64,000 nt of DNA from Chloroflexota bacterium (lineage in GTDB: Bacteria; Chloroflexota; Anaerolineae; UBA4142; SHND01). The stretch is from the NCBI GenBank assembly GCA_004295045.1, contig SHND01000078.1:1-64000 (forward strand). The letters run 5' to 3'. Positions within the stretch are counted from its first letter, which is position 1. Each line of letters begins with the position of its first letter. Positions 25,801-34,759 of the stretch are shown here, one piece after another. The notes under the pieces are model-generated. The model was not told where the DNA came from and ran no database searches. It saw only the letters and a list, made by a program, of their open reading frames with translations. Both the position numbers and the translations under genes were made by a program.

Positions 25801-28348
25801 GAAAGAGAATGCAAAAGAGCGCGAGCAGCGTCCAGACCACCGCCGAACCCGGCAGAATCGTCCAACCGGCGACCAGCAGCAAGAGCACGGCAAAAGAAAT
25901 TAGCGAACGACGCAAATTGTCGAAAATTTTCCAACGTTCGATCATGGGCAAAGGATTGTTATTACGGTTGCCTTGCGCGTCGCGTACGCGCGGAAAAATC
26001 CAATCGGTGATTTGCCAATCGCCGCGCACCCAGCGATGCTGCCGCTGCGCGTAGGTGTCAAAGCCCGATGGAAAATCTTCCAAGAGTTCAATATCACTGG
26101 CGAGACCAACGCGCACGAATGCGCCTTCAAGTAAATCGTGACTCAGTAAAAGATTATTTGGAAAGCGTCCGCGCAGCGCGCCGAGCATGGCGTCCACGTC
26201 ATAAATTGCTTTGCCGATATAGACGGCGCGGTGGAATAAATCTTGGTACACATCCGAAACGACGCTGGCGTACGGATCGAGTCCGGTGTCTCCCGCAAAC
26301 ATTCTCGCAAAACGCGAACGTTTGGCGGCGGGGGCGACAATATCCACGCGCGGTTGAATGATGCCGTAGCCGTACGTCACAATTCGCGTTGTGGGATCAA
26401 GAACGGGACGATTGAGCGGATGGGCGAGGGTGCCGACCAACCGCCGCGCGACTTGCATCGGCAGCTCTGTGTCCACGTCAAGCGTGATGACATATTTCAC
26501 TTGCGCGAGGATGGAAGCGTCGCCTTCTTGAACGATGTAGCTTGTTTCGGCGCCGCGCAAGAGCGCGTTGAATTCTTCGAGTTTCCCGCGCTTGCGTTCC
26601 CAGCCCATCCAGACGCTCTCGCTCGCATTCCACAGACGGCGGCGGTGAAAGAAAAAAAACGCGTCGGTGCGTTCGTACTTTTTATTTAATTCGCGAATGC
26701 TGTCGCGGGCGAATTCAATCAACGCGTCGTCTTCGGGCATGTGTTCTTGTGGCGCGTCCGCAAAATCACCGAGCAGCGCGAAATGCAAGTTCTCATCGCG
26801 ATTCGCCAGATAGCGCAGCTCGAGATGCTCCATCAAAAATCTCAAGCCCAATTCATTCACAATCAACGCGGGAATGACAACCATCGTGCGGTGCGCGGCG
26901 GGAATTCCATTCTTGAGCTCTAATTTTGGCGGCGGATTGGGCTCGATCTCGACAGAGCATGTCCAATTCACTACGCCCACCGCGAGTACGCTCAACGGAA
27001 TGATGGTAAGGAGTGCAACGCCAAGTAACATGCCCGGTCCCGCGCCAACCGATGCAGCATACAAGACCGCACCTGCAACCAACAGAAGCGTGAGCAGTAG
27101 AATCGAGCCCAGATACACAAAAGCGGCATGCTGAAAAATCCAACGCGCGGCACATTCCCGTAGGGGGGGGTGATAACCAACCTCTGCTTCCAATTGGGGC
27201 AGACCTTCATCAATCAAAAAGTAGCCAACATGGCGACGGCGTTCGAAATCCAGTGGCAGCGCTCGCGCCTGTCCATTCTGCTCTGACGACAAATTGTTCG
27301 CGGCGTGTTCAATGGCATGGCGCGCGATTTCGACTTCGGCGTCGGGATTGTGCTTTGCCAACTTTTCGATGACGTGACGATACCGATCGCGCGTGGCAAA
27401 ATCCATTTCGGCGTACGTGCCGCTGGGGTCCTCACTCAAGACATGCTCCACCAGACTGACACTTTCAAAAAAGGCGTGCCAATCGAGGGAGGCGAGCAAG
27501 CGCAAACTCGTAATCAGATTGCCGGTCGAAAGCTTGAGCGCGGCGCGTTGGTGATTGAGGGTACGAATCAGGTCTTCAAGCGTTACACTCTTTTGGCTCA
27601 TTTGCGCTTCGAGCCAATGCAAAGCGGGCGCAATTTCGGGGTCTTGGTCGCGCAAGCGTAAAATGAGTTGAACGAGATAGGTCGGGTCTTGAACGGATTC
27701 GTCTTGCTCCAAACGCTTGAGCGCGGCAGGAATTTCATTCACGGGGTCGCGACATGCGGTGAGCAGATCTTCAGCGCGCGCATTTGCTGCGCGCTGCAAT
27801 GCCATTTCGGCTTGCGTGATCTCCATAAGATGGCGCAGGTTTTCAATCAACGCAATGCGAAGCATGATGGGAATCACCCATACTTCGCCCATCAAGAGAG
27901 GCGCGACTTGTTGATACGCGCGCAAAAAGCGCACCAGCACATCGTCGGAAATCCGATGATTGCTTAGGGCGCACAGTTCGAGCGCGATACTGTACGTGCG
28001 GGGAAATCCGGCATACAGACCCGAAGCGAGTTTTGGAAGTTCGTAGTAATAGGCGGGGGAAAGGTCCTGACGCGCTTGATGGAATTGTTGTTCGACGATG
28101 TAAAAATTGTCGAGCAGCCATTCCGCCGCAGGCGGGACGCCTTGACGCGATTGGACTGCGCGCAAGAATTCGCGGTAGATGGCATTGAGCAAGTTCCCAT
28201 TTTCTGCAAAACGCGCCAAGAGTGACTTGCCTGCACGCAGTCCCAATTGAATTTGATTTGCTTTTGCTAATGCGCGAGCGTGGTCTTCTAAACTGTCATC
28301 GTCCTGAATCTGAAGCGGAATTGTTTGAATAGTTGTTTCGGCAGACAC
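19802..28348 (-). CDS. Cyclic beta-1,2-glucan synthase-like protein (NdvB/Cgs family)
   Basis: A giant 2848-residue membrane glycosyltransferase. An N-terminal region of about 400 residues precedes two membrane segments (about 406-463). A GT84-type glycosyltransferase with DxD motif ITLDVDTELP (near 624) follows, then further membrane spans (about 810-985). The glucoamylase-like domain is near 1080-1420 (SWGGTMFEYLMPPLLL). Two GH94-type carbohydrate-binding/phosphorylase modules fill the rest, with the catalytic-acid motif GTGDWNDGMN near 2523. In rhizobia and Brucella such proteins initiate, elongate and cyclise beta-1,2-glucan from UDP-glucose at the inner membrane. The start is GTG at 28348. 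Length matches the family (about 2800-2900). It stands alone; the product in this organism is inferred. Confidence 0.92.
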   Translation of the reverse strand: MSAETTIQTIPLQIQDDDSLEDHARALAKANQIQLGLRAGKSLLARFAENGNLLNAIYREFLRAVQSRQGVPPAAEWLLDNFYIVEQQFHQARQDLSPAYYYELPKLASGLYAGFPRTYSIALELCALSNHRISDDVLVRFLRAYQQVAPLLMGEVWVIPIMLRIALIENLRHLMEITQAEMALQRAANARAEDLLTACRDPVNEIPAALKRLEQDESVQDPTYLVQLILRLRDQDPEIAPALHWLEAQMSQKSVTLEDLIRTLNHQRAALKLSTGNLITSLRLLASLDWHAFFESVSLVEHVLSEDPSGTYAEMDFATRDRYRHVIEKLAKHNPDAEVEIARHAIEHAANNLSSEQNGQARALPLDFERRRHVGYFLIDEGLPQLEAEVGYHPPLRECAARWIFQHAAFVYLGSILLLTLLLVAGAVLYAASVGAGPGMLLGVALLTIIPLSVLAVGVVNWTCSVEIEPNPPPKLELKNGIPAAHRTMVVIPALIVNELGLRFLMEHLELRYLANRDENLHFALLGDFADAPQEHMPEDDALIEFARDSIRELNKKYERTDAFFFFHRRRLWNASESVWMGWERKRGKLEEFNALLRGAETSYIVQEGDASILAQVKYVITLDVDTELPMQVARRLVGTLAHPLNRPVLDPTTRIVTYGYGIIQPRVDIVAPAAKRSRFARMFAGDTGLDPYASVVSDVYQDLFHRAVYIGKAIYDVDAMLGALRGRFPNNLLLSHDLLEGAFVRVGLASDIELLEDFPSGFDTYAQRQHRWVRGDWQITDWIFPRVRDAQGNRNNNPLPMIERWKIFDNLRRSLISFAVLLLLVAGWTILPGSAVVWTLLALFCILFPFFRSTLTALGVHPVGESPSGYLWAVAQEVASSAQRGVVIIIFLLYLTTINLDAIGRAIIRRTITHQRLLEWTSHAVSERGHARPLGEYIARMWSASALSIGIALLVAFVAPQSLMLAAPLLILWFLAPTIAYSISQPIKIVSKALPENARAELRATARRIWRFYEDLAGAPDHWLPPDNYQIEPQTMIAHRTSPTNIGFLLLSILAAYDFGYMERTEFAERVERVFNTLDQLKRSRGHFYNWYNTTTLEPLYPLYISTVDSGNLAASLIALKQACLEMIDAPRASSRVWDGLNDTLTILQDTLKQVSDKNSKPLAAEIERLEHDLALASKTTDDPRASLAQFEARVLYLARLSKRIAPTVPSADEIRAWCDALVRQVKRAQTPDDASLTRRLQALAQCAEMYAAEMEFKFLYDAVRGVFAVGYNVTNRQRDDSYYDLLASEARLTSFLTIARGEIPEKHWFRLGRPLTRVGGRAALLSWGGTMFEYLMPPLLLRDFAPSLLQQTELAAIQEQIKYASGRKRPWGISESGFYAFDYQFNYQYRAFGVPELGLKRELVKPHVVAPYATFLALPYAPNAAWKNLNVLAELGGAGGYGFFEALDFTSEHLSKGQDVAIVRSYMAHHQGMSLVAIDNFFYQNAMQKRFHREPIISAAELLLQERVPRHAPLLQVYKEEKPLMRLPESTLGITDRTFSTPHTFTPRAHLLTNGAYSVMITNAGGGYSVWSDGKGSAENFVTRWRRDATFDALGTFCYIRDVETGRVWSNTYQPVCAPSEFYRVAFAGERVEFLRRDTGIETKTEIFVSPENNVEIRKLTFTNFNSEAHTLDLTSYAEVVLDSLRADAAQPAFSKLFVESEFVSESGALLFQRRPRSVDEPERWAVHFLCSDTPELRVREYETDRAKFIGRGGNLKDPASFYEPLSNTVGATLDPVMSLRTRVRLAPNVPISLGFVTGVANSREAALELCEKFLDTGDLDKALDAARVREQVELRHLGITPADATLFQRFASRVLFPDPHVRAPTDVIERNTRGQEALWAYGISGDYPIVLVCVERLDTLNLAQQTLRAHEFWRRRNLRVDLVFIDEQLTLYTAETFDSISNVVAESLSGPLLNQPGGIYVRRRDLFAPQDYLLLETLARVILRAEVGDLADQLNLSARNVPAIGSRARHRPLSATESQNNASAEETRAPLFHNGVGGFSKDAKEYVITLKGGEWTPMPWTNVIANPGFGCLVTDAGLGMTWAGNSQQNRLTPWSNDPITDPPSEIIYLQDIDANEVWSATPLPIREAEPYTIRHGSGYSVFEHTSHELAQELGVFVTHDDPVKIVQLSLKNLAARTRRVRVTYYVDWVLGDVREETQHYVVTEYDADMKALLARNTYFGARMAFAAVVQPLFAATASRAEFFGRNGTYSLPVALTANAKRLSEQAGANLDPCAALQVEIELAPEQETEIAFLLGQGENRTHARALIQKYQAESVAPELQRVTNRWDEWLETIQVSTPDAAMDILLNRWLLYQTLACRLWGRAAFYQAGGAYGFRDQLQDVMALVSAAPELAREHLLRSAAHQFPEGDVMHWWHEVLRGTYAPTDVPPEQLARGVRTRISDDYLWLPYVTEYYIRATGDTQILDEQIPYVELPRLQAEQDEIYGTAHMTTETSSLYDHCLRALDHGLRFGAHGLPLMGTGDWNDGMNRVGAQGKGESVWLGWFLYANLMTFAPLCEARGDAASAMRYRMQAERLQQALEEAAWDGAWYRRAYFDDVTPLGSHENAECKIDAIAQAWAVISDAAPRERQTQALDSVEQYLVREKEKMILLLTPAFVHSNPNPGYIQGYVAGIRENGGQYTHGVLWIVLAHALMGNGDKAHRLFEMLNPLNHTRTPEEQKLYHVEPYVVAADVYSHPQHLGRGGWTWYTGSAGWMYRIGIEHLLGLQRRGNSFVIEPCIPKEWSQYEIKIQHGKTRFEITVENPEGMSRGVQLIELDGKLLETQSVPLLDDERTHRVRVVLGNRAGG

Positions 28349-28619
28349 ATTTTCATTCGCAAGACCCGTACGTGTGGGCTTGATGATCCTTTCGCTTAAA
28401 GAAGTATAGCTCTATCATCTGCTTTTTATAACGTGAAAATTGAACTTTTAATACGTTCGCCGTATTTCAAGGCAAACATAGTTGAATGAACGCGAAAATT
28501 TACCGCATATTCTCACGCGCATTCCGCGCCGGAGGAATAAACTTGTGGGAGGATGGACGCTCGCAAGGCGGCGCCAAGGAAACGGCACAAGAGTTGTGAG
28601 GAGTGGGGAAAAACGAGGA
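28349..28619. other. Intergenic region upstream of the glucan synthase gene
   Basis: About 270 bases lie between the glucan-synthase start and the end of the aminotransferase gene. The minus-strand promoter of the glucan synthase should be here, in an AT-rich patch around 28390-28460, but no consensus pair stands out. No terminator or small gene was recognised. Confidence 0.3.
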
Positions 28620-29792
28620 CTAGGAAAAGAATATCAGTTTTAGCGCGTTGACCAATGCATCCACATCTGCGCGCGAATTGTACGCCTGCATCGAAACGCG
28701 TACGAATTGTTTCGAGTGAACTCCACTCGACCACTCAATAATCGGAACCTCGATGCGATAATCCTCGTGCAAGCGCCGCTTTACAAAATCTACGTCACAG
28801 CGCGGTAAGGGACACGTCACCATTTGCGCGAACCAAGAATCGTCGGACAAAGGTCCAAGTCCGGTGAGGGTTGAAATTTTTGTTTGCGCGTACATCGCGA
28901 GCGCATGACATTCCGCGCGCACCGCTTCCCAATCATGCTCTTGTAAGAAACGAATTGCGGTGGGTGTCGCCAAATACGCGGCAATGTCGCGTGTCCCTTG
29001 CCATTCTTGTTCCTGAACAAAACGCGTTCCCGTAATTTTTTCGGGATGCCAACCCCAACTGACTACAAGCGGTTCGATTTCATTCTGCAATGCGCGGCGC
29101 ACGTACAAGAACGCGCTGCCTTTTGGCGCGCAGAGCCACTTGTGACAATTGCTGCTGTACACATCCGCGTCGAGCGCGCAGAGATCGAGCGGAATTTGCC
29201 CCACGGCGTGCGCGCCATCAATGATGGAAATAATTCCGCGTTCACGCGCGCGCCGCACCAATTCTTGGATTGGAAAAATCAGCGCGGTGGGCGAAGTGAT
29301 GTGACTGAGAAATAAAACGCGCGTGCGCGGCGTTACCGCCGACCAAATGCGTTCGATAAAATCTTCCGATGTCGAAACCGGGACGGGAATCTCTACGCGT
29401 TTGTACACCGCGCCGCTTTTCTCGCACAAAAATTCCCACGTGCGGTCGAGCGCGCCGTATTCGTGGTTCGTAGTAACAATCTCATCACCCGCGTTCAATT
29501 TCAACGAACGCGCGACGATGTTCAATCCCGTCGTCGCGTTCGGGACGTACACCAAATCGTCCGCGTCGCAATTCACATACGCGGCGAGTGGTTTGCGCGC
29601 TACGCGCATCAAATCGTCAAAGTGGCGTCCGAGAAATTCGACCGGTTGTCGTTCGAGTTCGAGTTGCCAGCGTTGATATTCTTCAAACACGGGACGCGGA
29701 CATGCGCCGAATGAGCCGTGATTGAGAAAAATGATCTCTCGGTTCAAGACAAAGTGTGCCAACTGATAATTCAAGTGCAATCCCACAAGCAT
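28620..29792 (-). CDS. Class V aminotransferase (isopenicillin-N epimerase-like)
   Basis: A PLP-dependent fold-type I enzyme of the class V group (cysteine desulfurase / isopenicillin N epimerase-like). Features: FLNHGSFGACPRPV near 23-36, PNATTGLNIVAR near 85, the PLP-binding aspartate/histidine strand ISIIDGAHAVGQIP near 192-205, and the Schiff-base lysine in YSSNCHKWLCAPKG (about residue 218). The 390-residue length is normal. The reaction cannot be told from sequence: annotated relatives include epimerases, selenocysteine-lyase-like and racemase-type enzymes. It borders the AT-rich island but has host-like base composition. Confidence 0.87.
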   Translation of the reverse strand: MLVGLHLNYQLAHFVLNREIIFLNHGSFGACPRPVFEEYQRWQLELERQPVEFLGRHFDDLMRVARKPLAAYVNCDADDLVYVPNATTGLNIVARSLKLNAGDEIVTTNHEYGALDRTWEFLCEKSGAVYKRVEIPVPVSTSEDFIERIWSAVTPRTRVLFLSHITSPTALIFPIQELVRRARERGIISIIDGAHAVGQIPLDLCALDADVYSSNCHKWLCAPKGSAFLYVRRALQNEIEPLVVSWGWHPEKITGTRFVQEQEWQGTRDIAAYLATPTAIRFLQEHDWEAVRAECHALAMYAQTKISTLTGLGPLSDDSWFAQMVTCPLPRCDVDFVKRRLHEDYRIEVPIIEWSSGVHSKQFVRVSMQAYNSRADVDALVNALKLIFFS

Positions 29793-29946
29793 ATGGATTT
29801 AACCAAGTGTGCAGCGCTAATTCAGATTGACTCTCACATAGTGAATTGAACAGGCAACATACCCTCAGTTAGCAAGATCAATGTTAGTATGTCGTCAGAT
29901 ACAGCTAAATATCCTTAAACTGAGCGAGAGGCATAAAAGGTATGTA

Positions 29947-32900
29947 TTACCGTGGTATAAGTCTTTTCAATCGGCTTTCGCTTTTATGAGATTTAACATC
30001 AGTAGATTGAATTCCAAGAACCTTATCGGTTGCCATATTACTTGATCTTAGGATTTCGAGTGTTTGATCAATACTCGTTCGACGAGAATCGTTCGGAGGC
30101 AGATTATGATAGTATTCGCGCAGCTTCCCAAAATCGAAATCTACTCTATTTGGAAACTCCTCATGGGGAATTTTTACCAATGTAGCTAAATAATCGAGAA
30201 TATACTTTATGAGTGCCTCATTTCTATCCACGATTTCAAGGGAGAAAATTTGTTGCTGAAGAAGATGCTTGTAAGTAAATTGGCTATCGGGAGGATGAGG
30301 TAATCCGTCTAAAATTTCCAGCATTCGATTTATCTGATCAATCGTCTCAGGGTGCCATTCCATAGACATCCACGCACGAAAATCCTTTGACGATGGAGGA
30401 GGCAATTTTGACCGAAAAGCGTACGTCTTGAATGATTTTTCGTCCAATTGATTTAGAGATTTTGATATCAAGTTTGTGATCAAAGAAAGTCCGTACTCTC
30501 GCCCTAAGGGGAGATCAAAAGCAAGTATATAGAATTTTTGAAGAGCATCTAGTGGGTACGCAGCCAATTTAATTGCCTCAAAATATAACGCCATATTTTC
30601 AGCAGAAATCCATACGTCAGCTATTTTGTTATTCGTACGTTTATTCCGCTCTTTGAGCTCGTCGACAAATGATATCGCCTGAGAAAAAGCGTAATCAGCG
30701 CTAGAAGCATTCTGTTCAACATTTATACTTCGCGCCAAGATTGTTTCCCAAGCTGCTCTTGCAGCAATCGCATGGTCAATTAGCCCTGCCTTCACGAGAT
30801 CCAGGATCTGCGATACAAGGTTTGAAGTAGAGAAAGAGACACCCCCAAACATTCGTTCAAAAATAATAGGCGCTGTGGCATCATAAATCGGTTGCGAAGC
30901 CCGTCTAAACGACTTTCCAACACTAATGAGCTCCTTCCCCATCGCGAGAGGATCTAGATTACCATCAAGGCTCTTTGCAAAATCATTTACCACAGCGGTA
31001 TAGTAAGATTCGGCAATTCGTGGATCATTTATCTTTTTAAACATCAGCCCAACGAGAAGAGGCTGTTGTTCGGCGGGGAAAAATTTTATGAATGGAAATG
31101 GTACTTTTTCCTTATTCGGCAGGACTAGGCTTTGATCGAAGAACCCATCGAGAAACTGATTCACTTGATTAGTGTCTTGCGGATCTGGCAGAAGCCGAGA
31201 TATTTCGAGTCCCAAATATGTACCAAGTATGCACACCGTGCCACGCGTCGCCGCATCAATTTCCAAAATTTCTTTGCTTTGAATGAATTCTTCAACGATT
31301 CGCCGCACAGATTGTTCTGTTTCGGATGTTCCTCCACTACCACGTATTCTACTTTGTGATGATAAGTTGGCACCCGAAAAAACTTGAGACATACGATTCC
31401 AGTATTTCGTATTCAAGAATTTGGTTTTATGAAGCGCGTTAGCATATCTGCCAATCAAAAGTAACAGATCGTTACCGCGGGCATGCTGAATCACATCCTT
31501 TACAAGTTCATCGTCCCTTTCATTCCTGCTGGGGGCCCACAAATAACGAAGCAAGCGAGCAGACCAAATAGCAGAATTAGATGGCACTCCTTCCCGTACT
31601 AGTTTACCTAGCCCAAGCAGATGTTCTGGAGTGTCTTGAAAGAATGAGGATCGTAACAATATCAAAATAGGCTGCTCGCCATCTGATTTTTCTAATAAGG
31701 AACCATAGTAGCTTAAAAGATCATTTGGCGAAAGTAAATTGTTTTTGTACCAATGGTTCAAGAGCTCAAATCGGCCCAGTTCTTTCTCATGCTTTAGAGT
31801 AGAATCGACCCAAGAGTGGATGATATCTCTAACAGCATTACTAAAGGATATTTCAGGCATGCTTTGCCAAAGCTGAATTAACTCTTCAGCGCGATCATTT
31901 GGTATCGATCGGAGACGTTGAGAAACCGCTGCTGGAATTTCATCCGAGCGCGAAAACCAATTTGCAAGCTTCTGTGCAAACTTATTCCGCCCAGCGGAGT
32001 CGGATTGAAGAACCCCCTGTTCGAGCAATAGCAGAATGGTCTTTGCTGTTGGTCTATCAATTGAAGTCGAAGTGCGTGCAGAGTGACTATTTTCCAATAA
32101 ACTAAGACCATACGATGGCTCTATACGTTTATGCTCCAAAAGAAAATTCCAGAACTTGGGTCCTGCCTTTATTGATAAAGAACGAACGGAAGTGCGCACA
32201 CCTTCTGCTGACAACACAGGGGGGGATAGCTCTGCAATATCCTCCAATAATACATCCAATGGACTGTCTCCAAATTCGATATAGTTTTGAATCATTCGCG
32301 AATATGAGTGATCTATACCACTTTGCAAATCATCTACGATATGAACTGCATTCAACTCGATTGTTTTCTTTGGGAATGGATTTGGAATAGATGTTGAAGG
32401 CGACAAAAAGATGAGTGTGGCAATTTGTTGATCTGATGTGTAGGCGGTAGTTGCAAAAGAAAATTGATGTATGCAGGAAAATGGAAAAAAATATGTCAAT
32501 GCTTGAAGAATTCTTAGCTTGATCTGTAGATCCCCGCTATAGCCAGATACAATAACTTTGAAACCATTCATGAACGCGTCCAGAAGGTTCCAAAAAAGGG
32601 GGAGAAGTGACGGAGGTAGAGTCCGAAAAAATCTGGCTTTTTCAATGAAAGACGGCTCGTGAAAATTCAAGTGAGCATGGGCCAACTTTCGTTCACGGCT
32701 GTCCTTTTTGTAGGACACAGAAAGCGGAGCAAAAACCGCAGAGTCTTGAAGATCGCTGAGATTATGCACGAGTATCCCAATGTCATTAGGAGGAATAAAA
32801 ATAAGTTGTCGAGATGCCCCTGATCGACCCACTGCATCAGTATTTGACTTACCTTTCCATCGTGCTATTACACGCGTTCCCCCTTCTAATGGTGCTGAAA

Positions 32901-33099
32901 GCACAAGATCATCAATTGTCGTTGGTGTAATTTGCTTAATAATGTGAACAGCCTGCAATGCAGACTTACCTAGCTGTTCAGGAATGTCTCCAGTCTCAGC
33001 AACAATTTGAACACCATCACCGCTTCTTGCGGTGTCGTCAGCAAAAACTGAGTATACTAATTGCTGATATCCCTTACTGTGATTGAGCGGCGAGTCCAT
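29947..33099 (-). CDS. GTPase-associated protein 1 (GAP1)-like large protein
   Basis: A 1050-residue soluble protein and the last gene of the island. The N-terminal 110 residues (YQQLVYSVFADDTARSGDG, IPEQLGKSALQAVHIIKQ, GTRVIARWKG) and the segment near 220 (HQFSFATTAYTSDQQIATLI) resemble the N- and M-domains of GTPase-associated protein 1, a family defined by its fixed pairing with GTPases in predicted conflict systems. From about 280 to the end it is mostly alpha-helical repeat-like sequence without catalytic motifs, probably a scaffold. It starts 17 bases after the GTPase stop. The family call rests on remembered sequence style and on the GTPase neighbour; no domain search was run. Confidence 0.68.
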   Translation of the reverse strand: MDSPLNHSKGYQQLVYSVFADDTARSGDGVQIVAETGDIPEQLGKSALQAVHIIKQITPTTIDDLVLSAPLEGGTRVIARWKGKSNTDAVGRSGASRQLIFIPPNDIGILVHNLSDLQDSAVFAPLSVSYKKDSRERKLAHAHLNFHEPSFIEKARFFRTLPPSLLPLFWNLLDAFMNGFKVIVSGYSGDLQIKLRILQALTYFFPFSCIHQFSFATTAYTSDQQIATLIFLSPSTSIPNPFPKKTIELNAVHIVDDLQSGIDHSYSRMIQNYIEFGDSPLDVLLEDIAELSPPVLSAEGVRTSVRSLSIKAGPKFWNFLLEHKRIEPSYGLSLLENSHSARTSTSIDRPTAKTILLLLEQGVLQSDSAGRNKFAQKLANWFSRSDEIPAAVSQRLRSIPNDRAEELIQLWQSMPEISFSNAVRDIIHSWVDSTLKHEKELGRFELLNHWYKNNLLSPNDLLSYYGSLLEKSDGEQPILILLRSSFFQDTPEHLLGLGKLVREGVPSNSAIWSARLLRYLWAPSRNERDDELVKDVIQHARGNDLLLLIGRYANALHKTKFLNTKYWNRMSQVFSGANLSSQSRIRGSGGTSETEQSVRRIVEEFIQSKEILEIDAATRGTVCILGTYLGLEISRLLPDPQDTNQVNQFLDGFFDQSLVLPNKEKVPFPFIKFFPAEQQPLLVGLMFKKINDPRIAESYYTAVVNDFAKSLDGNLDPLAMGKELISVGKSFRRASQPIYDATAPIIFERMFGGVSFSTSNLVSQILDLVKAGLIDHAIAARAAWETILARSINVEQNASSADYAFSQAISFVDELKERNKRTNNKIADVWISAENMALYFEAIKLAAYPLDALQKFYILAFDLPLGREYGLSLITNLISKSLNQLDEKSFKTYAFRSKLPPPSSKDFRAWMSMEWHPETIDQINRMLEILDGLPHPPDSQFTYKHLLQQQIFSLEIVDRNEALIKYILDYLATLVKIPHEEFPNRVDFDFGKLREYYHNLPPNDSRRTSIDQTLEILRSSNMATDKVLGIQSTDVKSHKSESRLKRLIPR

Positions 33100-33116
33100 A
33101 ATTGGATTACATATGA

Positions 33117-34226
33117 TTAGCGATATTTCTTAATGTCGATCAGAGATTGGGCAAATAACCACTCAAGTGGATCTAATATATGTATAGCTTTAATTTCATG
33201 AGGGGCAATAACTCCGGTAATCTCGATAGATTTACCATCGCCATCTATTATTGGTTCTCCCGTTTCGTGATTAAGTTTCAGAATCTTTCCGACGCGCGTT
33301 TTTTTGTTTTCATCCACTCCAACAGAAGAAATGCAAAAAAATCGTATGCGTGATGCGATTGCATAATTTTCCAACTTCCTCCGAACATTTTGTCCTGAAG
33401 TCTTTTTCAAAAGGTCAATTACCTGCTCAGGTGAATCCTGAAATTGATAAAACTGTTCATTATCAATTTTGGAGAAACAAAACGCAATGTAATGAGGGAT
33501 TCTTTCCTGCACAAGACGTTCCGGAGCTGATTGCGTAAGTTTATATTTAAGTCTATTCAAAAGCTTATCAGTCGCACTAAAGTGATCAAGGGGAGAAGCC
33601 GGATCAAGCAAACAAATAAGCCCATCTGCTTCAACCAGACGCGACCAAACCTCTTGGTTTCTTTCCAAATCACTTGTATATCGCTCCCCCGCGACATCCG
33701 TAAATGTTACCCTTAATCCAACTTTGCCAATTTCTCCGCTCTTCATGTCAGACGGAACTTCGCCAATCCATTTACTCATTCGTTCAAGAAAGGAAGTCGA
33801 ACTCTCCTTGGAAACTGCCTTCTCCGAAGGTAGAAAGAGAAAATTATAGTTGATTGGATTACTCGCGGGATCTGTAAGAGGAGGGAATTCTCCCCACGAC
33901 CGCATGTTGTCGCTCATTTCCATGATAGTATTCATACTTTCCAGATCATCTAATTGAATGTCCCATTGATGACCTGGATCATCGTCCGAAGTTGTATTGT
34001 ACACAGCAGTTACATATGTCGTTTTCCCGGATGTGCGGGGTCCCCACATTGCAATCTTAAATTCGTGAGCCATAGTTTTCTCCGTTTTTTGTAAACTATT
34101 TGGATTATTCAGTACATCTAGATCTAGCTTTTCGAGATTCAATGAGCAATGCACACAATATTTATACTGAACTCCCGTTTTGCCGTGACAACGAGGGCAT
34201 TCTCGATAAAGAATTTCAGCATCCAT
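33117..34226 (-). CDS. Zinc-ribbon GTPase (double-GTPase 2-like)
   Basis: A 369-residue P-loop GTPase with an N-terminal zinc ribbon (C10, C13, C24, C27). The P-loop is GPRTSGKTT (62-70), switch II/Walker B is FTDVAGERY (175-183), and the base-specificity motif reads FSKID (251-255, a variant of NKxD). This pattern, including DxAGE in place of DxxGQ, fits the DO-GTPase2-type proteins that accompany GAP1. The ATG at 34226 follows GGAG. A start at residue 52 would remove the ribbon, so the longer form is preferred. In the system it probably acts as the GTP-driven switch linking the membrane proteins to the GAP1-like scaffold; that role is inference. Confidence 0.8.
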   Translation of the reverse strand: MDAEILYRECPRCHGKTGVQYKYCVHCSLNLEKLDLDVLNNPNSLQKTEKTMAHEFKIAMWGPRTSGKTTYVTAVYNTTSDDDPGHQWDIQLDDLESMNTIMEMSDNMRSWGEFPPLTDPASNPINYNFLFLPSEKAVSKESSTSFLERMSKWIGEVPSDMKSGEIGKVGLRVTFTDVAGERYTSDLERNQEVWSRLVEADGLICLLDPASPLDHFSATDKLLNRLKYKLTQSAPERLVQERIPHYIAFCFSKIDNEQFYQFQDSPEQVIDLLKKTSGQNVRRKLENYAIASRIRFFCISSVGVDENKKTRVGKILKLNHETGEPIIDGDGKSIEITGVIAPHEIKAIHILDPLEWLFAQSLIDIKKYR

Positions 34227-34229
34227 AGA

Positions 34230-34730
34230 CTAGCTCCGTGAGTCGCCCGCAAGAAGACTACGAATTTTTTGAAGCGGAACTGGATCGACGATCAAATATA
34301 AGCCGACTCCGACCAAAAATGACATAAAAGCAACTGTTAAGATGCTACCTATTTGAGGGCTAACAATCATGAAATATGGAGTAACGATTGCTGGGATAAT
34401 TGTCAAGACTAAGAAAAGAGGTGTCATTTTTGTGCCCAGGATGATGCGAAACAAAAACATCAAGGCACATGCAACCACTACTGAAATTAATACAACGGAT
34501 AGTACCGATCCGATGTTACGCATATCAGCAGGTGATTGTTGTGATGCTTCTGAATAAGCGTGAATAAGAATCACAAGAAGCGCAATGATAATCCCCACTA
34601 AATAACCAACCAGCATACGCAATCGCTCATCCGCCCGTGACTTGATTACTAGGAGAAAATCAACGAAAAGGATAAATATGCCAAGACCGATAGTTATGAA
34701 TGCTACGATTGTATTCAGTAGTGTGAACAT
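34230..34730 (-). CDS. Polytopic membrane protein of the GTPase island
   Basis: A 166-residue hydrophobic protein with five likely membrane segments (about 4-28, 40-58, 74-95, 102-122, 126-147) and a short basic C-terminal tail (LQKIRSLLAGDSRS). No family was recognised and no charged catalytic residues stand out inside the helices. The ATG at 34730 follows GGAGG. It sits between the AAA+ and GTPase genes, 3 bases before the latter, and may anchor or be gated by them. In comparable conflict systems, small membrane proteins often act as the effector; this is only a possibility here. Confidence 0.7.
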   Translation of the reverse strand: MFTLLNTIVAFITIGLGIFILFVDFLLVIKSRADERLRMLVGYLVGIIIALLVILIHAYSEASQQSPADMRNIGSVLSVVLISVVVACALMFLFRIILGTKMTPLFLVLTIIPAIVTPYFMIVSPQIGSILTVAFMSFLVGVGLYLIVDPVPLQKIRSLLAGDSRS

Positions 34731-34759
34731 CAGTTTCCTCCAGATAGATAAATGCCTGC

